The notes beneath the pieces were generated by a model. That model had not been told where the DNA came from. It did no database searches and saw nothing but the letters and a program-made list of their open reading frames with translations. Below are positions 36,592-45,022 of a stretch of DNA of 64,000 bases, piece after piece (the first letter of the stretch is position 1; every line of letters starts with the position of its first letter). The position numbers and the translations under genes were made by a program. Origin of the DNA: Bryocella elongata (GTDB lineage: Bacteria > Acidobacteriota > Terriglobia > Terriglobales > Acidobacteriaceae); contig NZ_FNVA01000001.1 of NCBI RefSeq assembly GCF_900108185.1, positions 1,054,001 through 1,118,000 on the forward strand. The letters are read 5' to 3'.

Positions 36592-37278
36592 CTAGCTGAA
36601 GTTCTGCTCAAGAAATTCCAGAGATCGCTCGTCTGCCAGCTTCGCGGCTGAAGCGACATAGCTCGGGCGATCGGGGTTTGCGAAAGCGTGCCCAGCCCCC
36701 TCATAGCGGAAGATCTCGGCATCGGGATGAGCCGCAGCCACGGCATCGCTCTGGTCCTTACCGATGTGGTCATCGTCAGCACCGAAGTGCAACAGCGCCG
36801 GGCACGAGGTCGCCTCCGAGGCGAAACCTCCCACACCACCGCCGTAGTAGCTCACGGTGCATACCGGTGTCATACCCAACGCTGGCCCTCCCGTATTCGA
36901 CAGCCACGCCATCAGGCCTCCGTAGCAAAAGCCTAATACTGCGGCACCCTTGCCGGTGTCCTTCACATATTCGAATGCCGCAACGATGTCGTTGAGCGCG
37001 GCATCCTTGTCGAGCTGAGGATAAAGTTCAAAGGCCTTCTTCATGTCCTCGGGACCATATCCCAGTTGAATGTTCTTGCCAAAGCGGTCGAACAGTGCAG
37101 GCGCAATCCCCACGTAGCCGTGCCTTGCATAGTGGTCGGCCACGCCCTGGATCGACGGATTCACGCCGAAGATCTCCTGCACCACAATCACCGCACCCTT
37201 GGCTTCACCTTCCGGTTTCGCTACGTAGGCCGAAAGTTTGTGCCCGTCCGCAGCCGTCAACTCTACCCATCCACTCAT
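36592..37278 (-). CDS. dienelactone hydrolase family protein
   Basis: This 228-residue alpha/beta hydrolase is of the size typical for the family. It shows VVQEIFGVNPSIQGVADHYA near the N-terminus. The nucleophile elbow is GFCYGG with Cys118, the Cys nucleophile of dienelactone hydrolases. The acid lies in FGADDDHIG and the His in YEGAGHAF, completing the Cys-Asp-His triad. It has no signal peptide and so is cytoplasmic. Its start overlaps the stop of the DUF2252 gene by four bases. Many family members act on other esters, so the substrate is not implied. Confidence 0.92.
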   Translation of the reverse strand: MSGWVELTAADGHKLSAYVAKPEGEAKGAVIVVQEIFGVNPSIQGVADHYARHGYVGIAPALFDRFGKNIQLGYGPEDMKKAFELYPQLDKDAALNDIVAAFEYVKDTGKGAAVLGFCYGGLMAWLSNTGGPALGMTPVCTVSYYGGGVGGFASEATSCPALLHFGADDDHIGKDQSDAVAAAHPDAEIFRYEGAGHAFANPDRPSYVASAAKLADERSLEFLEQNFS

Positions 37279-38750
37279 CGCTTTGTGTTTCCTTTTCGCT
37301 TGGTTGAGGTCTTCGTCTTCTTAGATGCAGCTCGCTTCGCAGCAGCTTCGACAACTATCTTTCCGCCCCTCTCGGTACCGTCACCAGCACCGGAGCCGGC
37401 TATCGCCCGCTTCATCGCAGCCCAGTCCTCTTCGGTCTTGTTCGCATACGCGTGAGCGAACTCATAGATGGCGCGATCGAATTTATCGCTGTCGCCCAGG
37501 TAGGCCGCGATCATGATGGGATCTCCCGAGCGCGCATGGCCTCGGGCGAAGATTTCGCCGCACAGATCCGCATAGGCCGTCAGTCCCGAGGCGTTCAGCT
37601 TCGTGAGATCGAGCCCGGCCTTGTGATCGTTGAGTTGCCGCACCAGGTAGTCTCGACCGTCGATCGTGGTGTAGCCGAGGAACGGGTCCGAGGTGAACTG
37701 CATCGCGCGCTGACCATTGGCAACGCGATGTCCCTGGTTCAGAGGAGCATGTGGATCGGCGGGCAGATACCCAGCGTATGCGCTCCTCGGCTCTTCTTTG
37801 ATCTGCAGAAACAGCGGGTCAAAACCCGGTGCGCTGAAGTCCCCTGATAGCTTTCGATCACCATTCTTGGCGAGATGCGCTGCTTCGCAGTAGACACAGT
37901 AATCGCGCAGGCCGATCGACCCTGTACCTACCACCTTGAAGGCTACGTCGACCGGCCGATATTGTTCGAGAAAGTGACGCCGCTCTGGCAGCAAGCATTG
38001 CGCATACTCTTCCAACGATGCAAGCACGTCCTTCGCCTCTTTCCCGGTCACACGCCTCAGCAACGGGGGCGAGTCACGAAAGCGACGCTCTCCCTTGCCG
38101 CCCGGTACGGCCTCCGTGAGTTTGTCCAGCGTGCGCTCCGCCGTCGCAGCCTTGGCCGCGGCGAAGATGCCCTTCATCGGCTGAATCCTTCCGATCCGAT
38201 GGATCTGGAACCGTGCCATATCGAGTACCGGCATGGCTGCGAATTCTCTCATCATCCGGCGATAGCTCTCTACAAAGGCGCGTACCGCGGCATTGCGGTC
38301 CGGCCTGGCAATCTCTGCTGCACGTCCGGCAAGAATCAGGCTTGTGGCGAGCCGCTTCAGGTCCCACTCAAATGGACCACGCATCGATTCATCGAAGTCA
38401 TTGATGTCGAAGACCAGCTCTCCCTCGGCGGACGCAAACGCACCAAGGTTCAGAACATGAGCATCGCCACAGAGCTGGGTGAATATCCCCGTATGCGGGT
38501 GGCAGGAAAGATCTGCGGCGATGATGGGCACGGCGCCACGGAAGAATCCAAACGGTGACTCGCACATGCGCTCGTGCTTCAGCTTGAGCAACTCCGGAAG
38601 CCGTCCCTCTTCCGCTTCGAACAGCAGTGGTAGTGGCGGTTTGGGGCATACTGCGCGATCAAGCTTCGCATGCTCGCTGCGAGCGAGCTGCTTTCGCGCC
38701 TGGACTCCTGCCGCAAATCGCTGCGCGGGCGTGGGGATCTTGCTGTTCAT
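37275..38750 (-). CDS. DUF2252 family protein
   Basis: This protein of about 491 residues belongs to the uncharacterised DUF2252 family, whose fold is distantly kinase/phosphotransferase-like. Recognisable segments are RFAAGVQARKQL, FFRGAVPIIAADLS, QLCGDAHVLNLGAFAS, FDINDFDES and RDYCVYCEAAHLAKNG. The GDAH and NDFDE motifs resemble the catalytic and metal loops of aminoglycoside-phosphotransferase-like proteins. The C-terminal 30 residues are a basic Lys/Thr/Ala-rich tail. I prefer the ATG at 38750; another at 38768 is possible, and neither has a strong ribosome site. It is followed by the dienelactone hydrolase gene with a four-base overlap. Confidence 0.88.
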   Translation of the reverse strand: MNSKIPTPAQRFAAGVQARKQLARSEHAKLDRAVCPKPPLPLLFEAEEGRLPELLKLKHERMCESPFGFFRGAVPIIAADLSCHPHTGIFTQLCGDAHVLNLGAFASAEGELVFDINDFDESMRGPFEWDLKRLATSLILAGRAAEIARPDRNAAVRAFVESYRRMMREFAAMPVLDMARFQIHRIGRIQPMKGIFAAAKAATAERTLDKLTEAVPGGKGERRFRDSPPLLRRVTGKEAKDVLASLEEYAQCLLPERRHFLEQYRPVDVAFKVVGTGSIGLRDYCVYCEAAHLAKNGDRKLSGDFSAPGFDPLFLQIKEEPRSAYAGYLPADPHAPLNQGHRVANGQRAMQFTSDPFLGYTTIDGRDYLVRQLNDHKAGLDLTKLNASGLTAYADLCGEIFARGHARSGDPIMIAAYLGDSDKFDRAIYEFAHAYANKTEEDWAAMKRAIAGSGAGDGTERGGKIVVEAAAKRAASKKTKTSTKRKGNTKR

Positions 38751-38851
38751 ACAATCGTTCCAATCCATGGCATTCAACCCGGCGGCTGCCCCGGGTGCAT
38801 GCATGATGATAGAAGAGTTCCGGCGACCGGCCGCGAAGGGGAACCTCGATC

Positions 38852-39337
38852 ATGGGTGCAGCAGAAGATCTTACGATCATCGACCAACAGGAAGCTGCAC
38901 TGCGCTTCCGCAGCTTCAACAGCGAGACCGCCTGGCGCCTCGGCAACGCGATGCGTGCACGGCTCATCGCCAGCGAGGCAGGCGGCACGATCGAGATCGA
39001 GGTCGCGGGCCAGCTTCTCTTTGCCTGCACCACTCCCGGCGCAACGCCCGGACAGGCCGACTGGATCCGCCGCAAGCGCAATACCGTTCGCCGCTTCGCG
39101 CGCAGCTCCTACGCCGTCGGGCGCATCCTGGAGCGTGACGGCCAGACGATGGAGGGCCGCCACGGTCTTCAGCTGGCCGACTTCGCGGCGCATGGAGGGG
39201 GCTTCCCGATCGTCCTCGAAGGCACAGGCGCGGTCGGCTCCGCCATCGTCAGCGGCTTGCCCCAGCGTGACGATCATGGACTCGTCGTGAGTGCCGTTGC
39301 CGAAGTTCTCAACCTCCGCGTGCCGATGCTGGACTGA
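38852..39337 (+). CDS. UPF0303/heme-degrading-domain family protein
   Basis: This 161-residue cytoplasmic protein matches the UPF0303 family (related to the HbpS/GlcG-like fold). Characteristic parts are FNSETAWRLGNAMRARLI, FACTTPGATPGQADWIRRKRNTVRRF, FAAHGGGFPIVLEGTGAVGSAIVSGLPQ (in short pieces across residues 115-143) and DHGLVVSAVAEVL. Relatives are sometimes annotated as heme-degrading, but activity is unproven. It is divergent from the DUF2252 gene and lies 133 bases upstream of deoC on the same strand, so it is probably a separate unit. Confidence 0.85.
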   Translation: MGAAEDLTIIDQQEAALRFRSFNSETAWRLGNAMRARLIASEAGGTIEIEVAGQLLFACTTPGATPGQADWIRRKRNTVRRFARSSYAVGRILERDGQTMEGRHGLQLADFAAHGGGFPIVLEGTGAVGSAIVSGLPQRDDHGLVVSAVAEVLNLRVPMLD

Positions 39338-39420
39338 CACCTGCGCGCAGAACTGGCCGCTAGCTCCGTGCCCCGTGCAATCGCTATCCGGCAGGTATAA
39401 ACTCAGTGTCTTAGACCGCG

Positions 39421-39444
39421 CGCGGCCCAGCACCTCGGGCCGCG
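39421..39444 (+). promoter_or_regulatory. leader hairpin before deoC
   Basis: An 8-bp stem (39421-39428 with 39437-39444, loop of 8) lies 26 bases upstream of the deoC start and before its AGGAG site. A tataaa box at about 39397-39402 could be the -10 of the deoC promoter, which would put the hairpin in the leader. Its role is not known. Confidence 0.35.
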
Positions 39445-39470
39445 TCCTGCGTCTCAGGAGACACAGAGTC

Positions 39471-40508
39471 ATGGCGCTCCAACAGGAAAATTCGGCACAC
39501 TCGCCGGTTCCCGCGCACACCCCTTCCGGCTCCATCCCCGTCACGCTGCACGGCCGCGAGCTCATCCCCAACCGCCGCATCCCGCTCGACGTCAGCTGGG
39601 TCGAGGACATCCGCGTGAACACCTCCGCGGTCGAGCGCCGCGCCGCCTCCATCCCCGCCCGCCGCAGCGTGAAGAAGGACTACCAGGCCGCATGGCTGCT
39701 CCGCGCCATCTCCTGCATGGACCTCACCACGCTCTCCGGCGACGACTCCGCCGAGCGCGTAAAACGTCTCTGCGCGAAAGCACGGAGACCCTTACAAGAT
39801 CATCTCGTGCAGGCGCTCGGCATCGAGGACCTGCACCTGACCACGGGCGCCGTCTGCGTCTACCACGCCTTCGTCGAGACCGCCGTGAAGGCGCTCGAAG
39901 GCTCAGGCATCCGCGTCGCCGCAGTCTCCACCGGCTTCCCTGCGGGGCTCTCGCCGCTCGAGACTCGCGTCGAGGAGATTCGCCGCAGCGTCGAAGCCGG
40001 CGCCAGCGAGATCGACATCGTCATCACCCGCGCGCATGTCTTCAACGGCGAATGGAACGCCCTCTACGACGAGGTCGCTGCCTTCAAGGAGGCCTGCGGC
40101 CCCGCGCACATGAAGGCCATCCTCGGCACCGGCGATCTGCTGACGCTGCGCAACGTCGCACGCGCCTCCTGGGTCGCCATGATGGCTGGCTCGGACTTCA
40201 TCAAGACGTCGACTGGCAAGGAAGCCGTCAACGCCACACTGCCAGTCTCCCTGGTCATGGTCCGCGCCATCCGCGAGTACGCCGAGCGCACCGGCATGAG
40301 CGTCGGCTACAAGCCCGCAGGAGGCATCAAGACCGCCAAGCAGGCCCTCGACTGGATGGCGCTGATGAAGGACGAACTCGGCCGCCCCTGGCTCGAACCC
40401 ACCCTCTTCCGCTACGGCGCAAGCTCCATGCTCGGCGACATCGAACGCCAGCTCGAACACCACGTCACGGGAAGGTACTCGGCGACGTATCGGCATCCGG
40501 TGGCATGA
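39471..40508 (+). CDS. deoC: deoxyribose-phosphate aldolase
   Basis: DeoC splits 2-deoxyribose 5-phosphate into acetaldehyde and glyceraldehyde 3-phosphate. The 345-residue chain starts at the ATG at 39471, with AGGAG at 39456. It is the long form, with an N-terminal extension of about 90 residues. The Schiff-base Lys is K245 in DFIKTSTGK, and the second active-site Lys is in GYKPAGGIK. ASEIDIVITRAH and the C-terminal LFRYGASSMLGDIERQL are also present. It overlaps the next gene by four bases (ATGA) and lies upstream of an ALDH16-type dehydrogenase that could oxidise the acetaldehyde. The unit fits deoxynucleoside catabolism. Confidence 0.96.
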   Translation: MALQQENSAHSPVPAHTPSGSIPVTLHGRELIPNRRIPLDVSWVEDIRVNTSAVERRAASIPARRSVKKDYQAAWLLRAISCMDLTTLSGDDSAERVKRLCAKARRPLQDHLVQALGIEDLHLTTGAVCVYHAFVETAVKALEGSGIRVAAVSTGFPAGLSPLETRVEEIRRSVEAGASEIDIVITRAHVFNGEWNALYDEVAAFKEACGPAHMKAILGTGDLLTLRNVARASWVAMMAGSDFIKTSTGKEAVNATLPVSLVMVRAIREYAERTGMSVGYKPAGGIKTAKQALDWMALMKDELGRPWLEPTLFRYGASSMLGDIERQLEHHVTGRYSATYRHPVA

Positions 40509-40990
40509 TGGTTGCGCCCTCTGCAACCGAACTGATTCCAACCCGCTATAGGACGAAGATTCCTGAGAGACTTTCCTATCCAGTAGGGGCTAAGGCTTTG
40601 TCAGACGCATTACTGGGCATCAACCAATTCGATCAATTAATCCTTCGCTTCTATTACTGGAATGATTTTCGCCTTCGGAGCGGGAAATATGAATTCATTC
40701 GCATCGAATACCGCAATCGTTCGGAAAGCACCGAATGGACACGTCATGGCCTCTACAACCGATACGAGCAGTACCGAGGGGAGATCGTCGTTCAACCCGT
40801 TCCGCGCACACTGCGAAATAGAGTCAATACCCTTGTCACGAAGGAAGCGTTACCCGCTATTCGTCTGTGGCTAGAAAAGCATAAAGGCCTAGATCGGCAG
40901 GGATCTGATCTGCTGTCTTTCAACTACGACGAATCGCTAGACGCAATGAGCATAGATCGAGCCGATAAGTTAGAACCAGCTCGCGGATGA
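40505..40990 (+). CDS. unknown protein between deoC and ALDH16, AT-richer than its neighbours
   Basis: This 161-residue protein begins at an ATG that overlaps the deoC stop and ends 7 bases before the ALDH gene. It has no signal or membrane segment. Charged and aromatic segments such as LILRFYYWNDFRLRSGKYEF and WTRHGLYNRYEQYRG suggest a small soluble alpha/beta domain. I do not recognise a family. Its base composition is visibly lower in GC than both neighbours, with codons such as ATT, TTA and AAA common. This suggests a later insertion into a deoC-aldehyde dehydrogenase pair. Confidence 0.65.
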   Translation: MMVAPSATELIPTRYRTKIPERLSYPVGAKALSDALLGINQFDQLILRFYYWNDFRLRSGKYEFIRIEYRNRSESTEWTRHGLYNRYEQYRGEIVVQPVPRTLRNRVNTLVTKEALPAIRLWLEKHKGLDRQGSDLLSFNYDESLDAMSIDRADKLEPARG

Positions 40991-40997
40991 GACACCT

Positions 40998-43442
40998 ATG
41001 GCAAGCAGCATTATGGAAAAGTTTCAATCGATGGAGTACGGTCCTGCCCCCGAAGACGCAAGCGGCGTGATGCAGTGGCTTGACGCACATGGGCGTTGGT
41101 TCGGGCATTACATCGACGGCGCGTTCACGAAGTCGTCCGCGGCGAAGTTCGAGTCGAAGAACCCGGCTACTGGAGAGCTTCTCGCGAGCATCGCCCAGGG
41201 TGAGGCCGCCGACGTGGACCGTGCGGTGAAGGCTGCCCGCGCTGCCCTGCCCGCGTGGCAGGCGCTCACCGGCCATCAGCGCGCGCGGTATCTCTACGCC
41301 TTCGCGCGGCAGGTGCAGAAGCATGCCCGCAAGCTGGCGGTGCTGGAGACGCTGGACAACGGCAAGTCCATCCGTGAGACGCGTGATATCGACATTCCGC
41401 TGGTCGCGCGGCACTTCTATTATCACGCGGGTTGGGCGCAGCTGCTTGGCGACGTTACCGACAACGGTTACACCGGAGACACCGACCTCAAGGGCTACGC
41501 TCCTGTCGGTGTCGTCGGCCAGATCATTCCGTGGAACTTCCCGCTGCTGATGTTCGCCTGGAAGGTCGCGCCCGCGCTCGCAACCGGCAACACCGTCGTC
41601 ATCAAGCCCGCGGAGTTCACGCCGCTGACCGCGATGCTCTTCGCCGAGATCGCCGACGAGATCGGCCTGCCCAAGGGCGTGCTCAACGTCGTCAACGGCG
41701 ACGGAGCGACCGGCGCCGCGATCGTGGGACATCCTGATGTGGACAAGATCGCCTTCACCGGCTCGACTGAGGTGGGCCGCATCATCCGCAAGGCGACGGC
41801 GAACACCACGAAGAAGCTGAGCCTCGAACTTGGTGGCAAGAGCCCGTTCATCGTCTTCGACGACGCGGATCTCGACTCCGCCGTCGAAGGCCTCGTCGAT
41901 GGCATCTGGTTCAACCAGGGCCAGGTGTGCTGCGCGGGCTCGCGCTTGCTGGTGCAGGAGAGCGTCGCCGAGAGGCTCTACGACAAGATCCGCGCGCGCA
42001 TGGAGACGCTGCGCATTGGGTCGCCTCTGGATAAGGCCATCGACATCGGCGCCATCGTCGACCAGGTGCAGCATGACCGGATTACCAAGCTCGTCGCGAT
42101 GGGTGTTGCCGAGGGAGCGACGTGCTGGCAGCCGGAGATTGCGGTGCCAACGAAGGGGCTGTTCTTCAAGCCGACGCTGCTGACCAACGTTCATCCGAGT
42201 TCGACCGTGGCTCAGGAAGAGATCTTCGGGCCGGTGCTGGCGGCGATGACCTTCCGCACTCCCGCTGAAGCTGTCGAGCTGGCGAACAACACGGCTTATG
42301 GGCTCGCAGCCTGCGTGTGGAGCGAGAACGTCAATGTGGCGCTCGATGTGGCGGCGCAGATGAAGGCCGGCGTCGTGTGGGTGAATGCGACCAACGTCTT
42401 CGACGCAGCGGTTGGCTTCGGTGGTTATCGTGAGTCGGGGTATGGCCGCGAGGGCGGCGTTGAGGGGCTGTATGAGTACCTTGAGCCAGCCTGGGTGAAG
42501 AGTGAACCGAAGATGTTTGCTTCCATCGACGAGAAGCAGGTCCTCCGCTCCGCTCAGGATGACAATTCTGGGGTGGACGACCATATTGAGGGCGCGCTCG
42601 GCATCGATCGCACGGTGAAGAACTACATCAACGGCAAGCAGGCGCGGCCGGATTCGGGCTACAGCTACGCGGTGCATGACCGCAACGGCAAGGTGGTAGG
42701 CGAAGCTCCTGTGGGGAGTCGCAAGGACATTCGCAACGCGGTCGAAGCTGCTCGTGCGGCCAGCGCGAAGTGGGGCAAGACCACAGCGCATGGGCGGGCG
42801 CAGATCCTTTACTACCTGGCGGAGAACCTGCTTCCACGGCGCGGAGAGATCGTCGCGCATCTGGCCGACTTCGTCGGGCCGGAGCAGGCTGCGGTGGAGT
42901 TTGATGCGACCATCGAGCGTATCTTCAGCTATGCCGCGTGGACGGACAAGTACGAAGGCACGGTGCATAATCCGCCGTTCCGGATGGTGTCGGTGGCTAT
43001 GAAGGAAGCTATCGGGACGGTGGGCATCCTCGCGCCGGACGATGCTCCGTTGCTGGGCCTGATGTCGCTGATCCTGCCTGCGATTGCGATGGGCAATGCT
43101 GTCATCGCGGTGCCGAGCGAACGCTGCGCGACGCTGATGAGCGATCTGTATCAGGCGCTCGACACGAGCGATGTGCCTGCGGGCGTAGTGAACCTGGTTG
43201 CGGGCAAGGCCAGCGAGCTGGGCAAGACGCTGGCGGAGCACGACGACGTCGATGCGGTTTGGTGCTTCCGCGATGAGACGGCAAGTTCGATGGTGAAGCT
43301 GGGCTCGATCGGCAACCTGAAACAGACCTGGACGAATGAAGGGCGCGTGATCGACTGGTTCGATCCTGCGCGTGGTGAAGGACGTTGGTTCCTGCGTCAC
43401 GCGACGCAGGTGAAGAACATCTGGGTGCCGTATGGGGAGTAG
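40998..43442 (+). CDS. ALDH16-type aldehyde dehydrogenase with non-catalytic second domain
   Basis: This 814-residue protein has a complete NAD-dependent aldehyde dehydrogenase domain (residues about 20-500). It has IIPWNFPLLMFAWK, the general base Glu in LELGGKSP and the nucleophile C311 in FNQGQVCCAGSR. A second ALDH-like domain (about 535-814) has NYINGKQARPDSGYSY and GILAPDDAPLLGLMSL but no GQxC motif, so it cannot be catalytic. This layout and length match the ALDH16 family. The two domains are joined by a linker encoded by a copy of an intergenic repeat (residues about 514-524). With deoC upstream, acetaldehyde is a likely substrate. Confidence 0.93.
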   Translation: MASSIMEKFQSMEYGPAPEDASGVMQWLDAHGRWFGHYIDGAFTKSSAAKFESKNPATGELLASIAQGEAADVDRAVKAARAALPAWQALTGHQRARYLYAFARQVQKHARKLAVLETLDNGKSIRETRDIDIPLVARHFYYHAGWAQLLGDVTDNGYTGDTDLKGYAPVGVVGQIIPWNFPLLMFAWKVAPALATGNTVVIKPAEFTPLTAMLFAEIADEIGLPKGVLNVVNGDGATGAAIVGHPDVDKIAFTGSTEVGRIIRKATANTTKKLSLELGGKSPFIVFDDADLDSAVEGLVDGIWFNQGQVCCAGSRLLVQESVAERLYDKIRARMETLRIGSPLDKAIDIGAIVDQVQHDRITKLVAMGVAEGATCWQPEIAVPTKGLFFKPTLLTNVHPSSTVAQEEIFGPVLAAMTFRTPAEAVELANNTAYGLAACVWSENVNVALDVAAQMKAGVVWVNATNVFDAAVGFGGYRESGYGREGGVEGLYEYLEPAWVKSEPKMFASIDEKQVLRSAQDDNSGVDDHIEGALGIDRTVKNYINGKQARPDSGYSYAVHDRNGKVVGEAPVGSRKDIRNAVEAARAASAKWGKTTAHGRAQILYYLAENLLPRRGEIVAHLADFVGPEQAAVEFDATIERIFSYAAWTDKYEGTVHNPPFRMVSVAMKEAIGTVGILAPDDAPLLGLMSLILPAIAMGNAVIAVPSERCATLMSDLYQALDTSDVPAGVVNLVAGKASELGKTLAEHDDVDAVWCFRDETASSMVKLGSIGNLKQTWTNEGRVIDWFDPARGEGRWFLRHATQVKNIWVPYGE
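42536..42577. repeat. intergenic-type repeat copy inside the ALDH16 gene
   Basis: This segment contains ggtcct followed by cgctcaggatgac (42551-42563). The same 13-mer is found in the non-coding copy at 51046-51058. Here it is translated in frame as part of the linker between the two ALDH domains (LRSAQDDNSG). Confidence 0.6.
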
Positions 43443-43521
43443 CCCCCCCCTCCCCCTGTGCGCAAAATCTTCCAACGAGAGACTTTAGGAGCGGAGTCCT
43501 GTTTTCGCTCTCCGAAACGAA

Positions 43522-43550
43522 GAAGCGCCCGGCATGGAGCCGGGCGCTTC
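43522..43550. terminator. hairpin between ALDH16 and efp
   Basis: A perfect 12-bp stem (43522-43533 with 43539-43550, loop atgga) lies between two convergent genes and is followed by gtgttt on the plus side. The rest of 43443-43647 holds no gene. Confidence 0.75.
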
Positions 43551-43647
43551 GTGTTTGCTGATTTGATTGTATCGGGCGTGTCAAGGGTCTGGCGGCGGAT
43601 CGTTTCGCCTCAGCGCCTGGAGCCGGATGTGGGACGGATTTCTAAGG

Positions 43648-44223
43648 CTAGACGCGGCCGGCGAACTCGCGGGACTCGGTAGTGATTTTGATCTTCTCGC
43701 CTTCCTTGACGAAGAGCGGGACCCGGACGATGGCGCCGGTCTCGAGCTTCGCTTCCTTGGTCACGGAGCCGGAGGAGGTATCGCCACGGACGGCGGGCTC
43801 GGTGTACTCGATCACCAGTTCGACGAACTGGGGCAGGTCGAGGCCGATGGGATTGCCGTTGTACTTGTTGATCTGGACCATGGTGCCTTCGAGGAGCATC
43901 TCGAGTGCGTCGCCCATCATCGCTTCGCTGAGGTTCAGCGTCTCGAAGGTGGACTGGTCGAGGAAGTACGAGCCATCGCTATCGCTGTAGAGGTAGGAGG
44001 CGTCGACGGACTCGAGGTCCGGCTCATTGAACTTCTCTTCGGCCTTGAAGGTCTTGTCCAGCACGGCGCCGGTGACCATGTTGCGCATCTTCACGCGCAC
44101 GAGGGTCTGTCCGCCACGTGCGGTGGGGGTGGAGATGTCCTTGTCGAGGCACCGCCAGGGTGCGTTTTCGAACTCGAAGAAGCCCTTCCGCTTCAGGTTA
44201 ATTGCATCGATCAGTGCAGCCAT
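43648..44223 (-). CDS. efp: elongation factor P
   Basis: EF-P binds stalled ribosomes and promotes peptide bonds at polyproline stretches. The 191-residue chain has the three beta-barrel domains: an N-terminal KOW-like domain, the OB domain with LPQFVELVIEYTEP, and the C-terminal ETGAIVRVPLFVKEGEKIKI. The domain I loop that contacts the P-site tRNA reads STPTARGGQ, with Arg36 where Escherichia coli has the modified Lys34. Arg-type EF-Ps can be rhamnosylated by EarP or work unmodified. No earP gene lies next to it. The gene stands alone between a terminator and a divergent secreted-protein gene. Confidence 0.95.
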   Translation of the reverse strand: MAALIDAINLKRKGFFEFENAPWRCLDKDISTPTARGGQTLVRVKMRNMVTGAVLDKTFKAEEKFNEPDLESVDASYLYSDSDGSYFLDQSTFETLNLSEAMMGDALEMLLEGTMVQINKYNGNPIGLDLPQFVELVIEYTEPAVRGDTSSGSVTKEAKLETGAIVRVPLFVKEGEKIKITTESREFAGRV

Positions 44224-44376
44224 GCAAACAGTGTACGCAATCGCGGGTGGCTCACGGCGGGCGAGCTATCTTTCGACACGTGTAAGCCGATTCCGCAACT
44301 TCATGCAATCGATTGGGTAAGAGTGGTTGCGAGCACGTTATGTAACTTCCGACGTGGCTCTAGAGGAGAGCACCCC

Positions 44377-44850
44377 ATGAAGATCATGTTCAGGACCGCG
44401 GTCCAATCCCTTATGTTTGCCGCCGGTATCGCCGTTGCCAGCCCAGTGATGGCCAACGCCCAGCAGGTACCGGGGCCACACCCTGCCTACATCCATGCGC
44501 TGAGCGATCTCCGCGCGGCGCGTCATTTTCTGAACGACGGATGGGCGTGGGAACCGGTGAGGCGCGACGATAACGCTGCGATCCGGGAGATCGATGCCGC
44601 GATCAACGAGATCAAGCTCGCCTCCATCGATGATGGCAAGGGTCTGAGCGACCCGTTCCCGATCGACACCCGCCTGAGCCCGCATGACCGCTTCCGCAAG
44701 GCGAATGAGTTGCTGTGGTCGGCGCATAACGACCTGGCCAAGGCGGAAGACGTTCCTTCCTCGCGCGGACTGCGGAACCGAGCGATCATACACGTCGACC
44801 GTGCGCACCAGATCGTCGATGCGGCGCAGCGCACAGCTCACTGGGAGTAG
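44377..44850 (+). CDS. small secreted helical protein of unknown function
   Basis: This 157-residue protein starts at an ATG with AGAGGAGAG about 8 bases upstream. It has a signal peptide ending at MANAQQ. The mature part is helical, including HALSDLRAARHFLNDGWAW and AAIREIDAAINEIKLASIDD, and ends in a His-containing helix (HVDRAHQIVDAAQRTAH). Similar small exported proteins with this HALxDLRxAR pattern occur in Acidobacteriota and some Proteobacteria, as far as I recall. No function is known. It is monocistronic, with a strong terminator after it. Confidence 0.8.
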   Translation: MKIMFRTAVQSLMFAAGIAVASPVMANAQQVPGPHPAYIHALSDLRAARHFLNDGWAWEPVRRDDNAAIREIDAAINEIKLASIDDGKGLSDPFPIDTRLSPHDRFRKANELLWSAHNDLAKAEDVPSSRGLRNRAIIHVDRAHQIVDAAQRTAHWE

Positions 44851-44869
44851 TCAGGCAATTTCCACAAGA

Positions 44870-44908
44870 GCCACGGGAGCACCCAGTGTGTTCCCGTGGC
44901 GTTTTTTT
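44870..44908 (+). terminator. rho-independent terminator
   Basis: The stem gccacggga/tcccgtggc (44870-44878 with 44892-44900) is followed by G and seven T. It ends the small secreted-protein gene. Confidence 0.88.
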
Positions 44909-45022
44909 GCTCGACTCTTCATGCAGGGGACCGGGGCCGGGCGTAGGAAAAAATGCGCCACCTGGAGGGAGGCGGGCATCCATCCAGGTGGGCATCCCTG
45001 TGAACTTCTGAGGAGAGATGGA

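Noticed and set aside
39692..40504. The upstream part of the open frame that continues into the orphan gene
   Set aside because: It runs in an alternate frame through deoC and is Arg-rich. Only the part from the ATG at 40505 has plausible composition.
40920..43475. A very long (851-codon) open frame antisense to the ALDH16 gene
   Set aside because: It is the complement of a high-GC coding gene. Its translation is rich in Arg and His with no domain pattern, while the plus-strand frame has all ALDH motifs.
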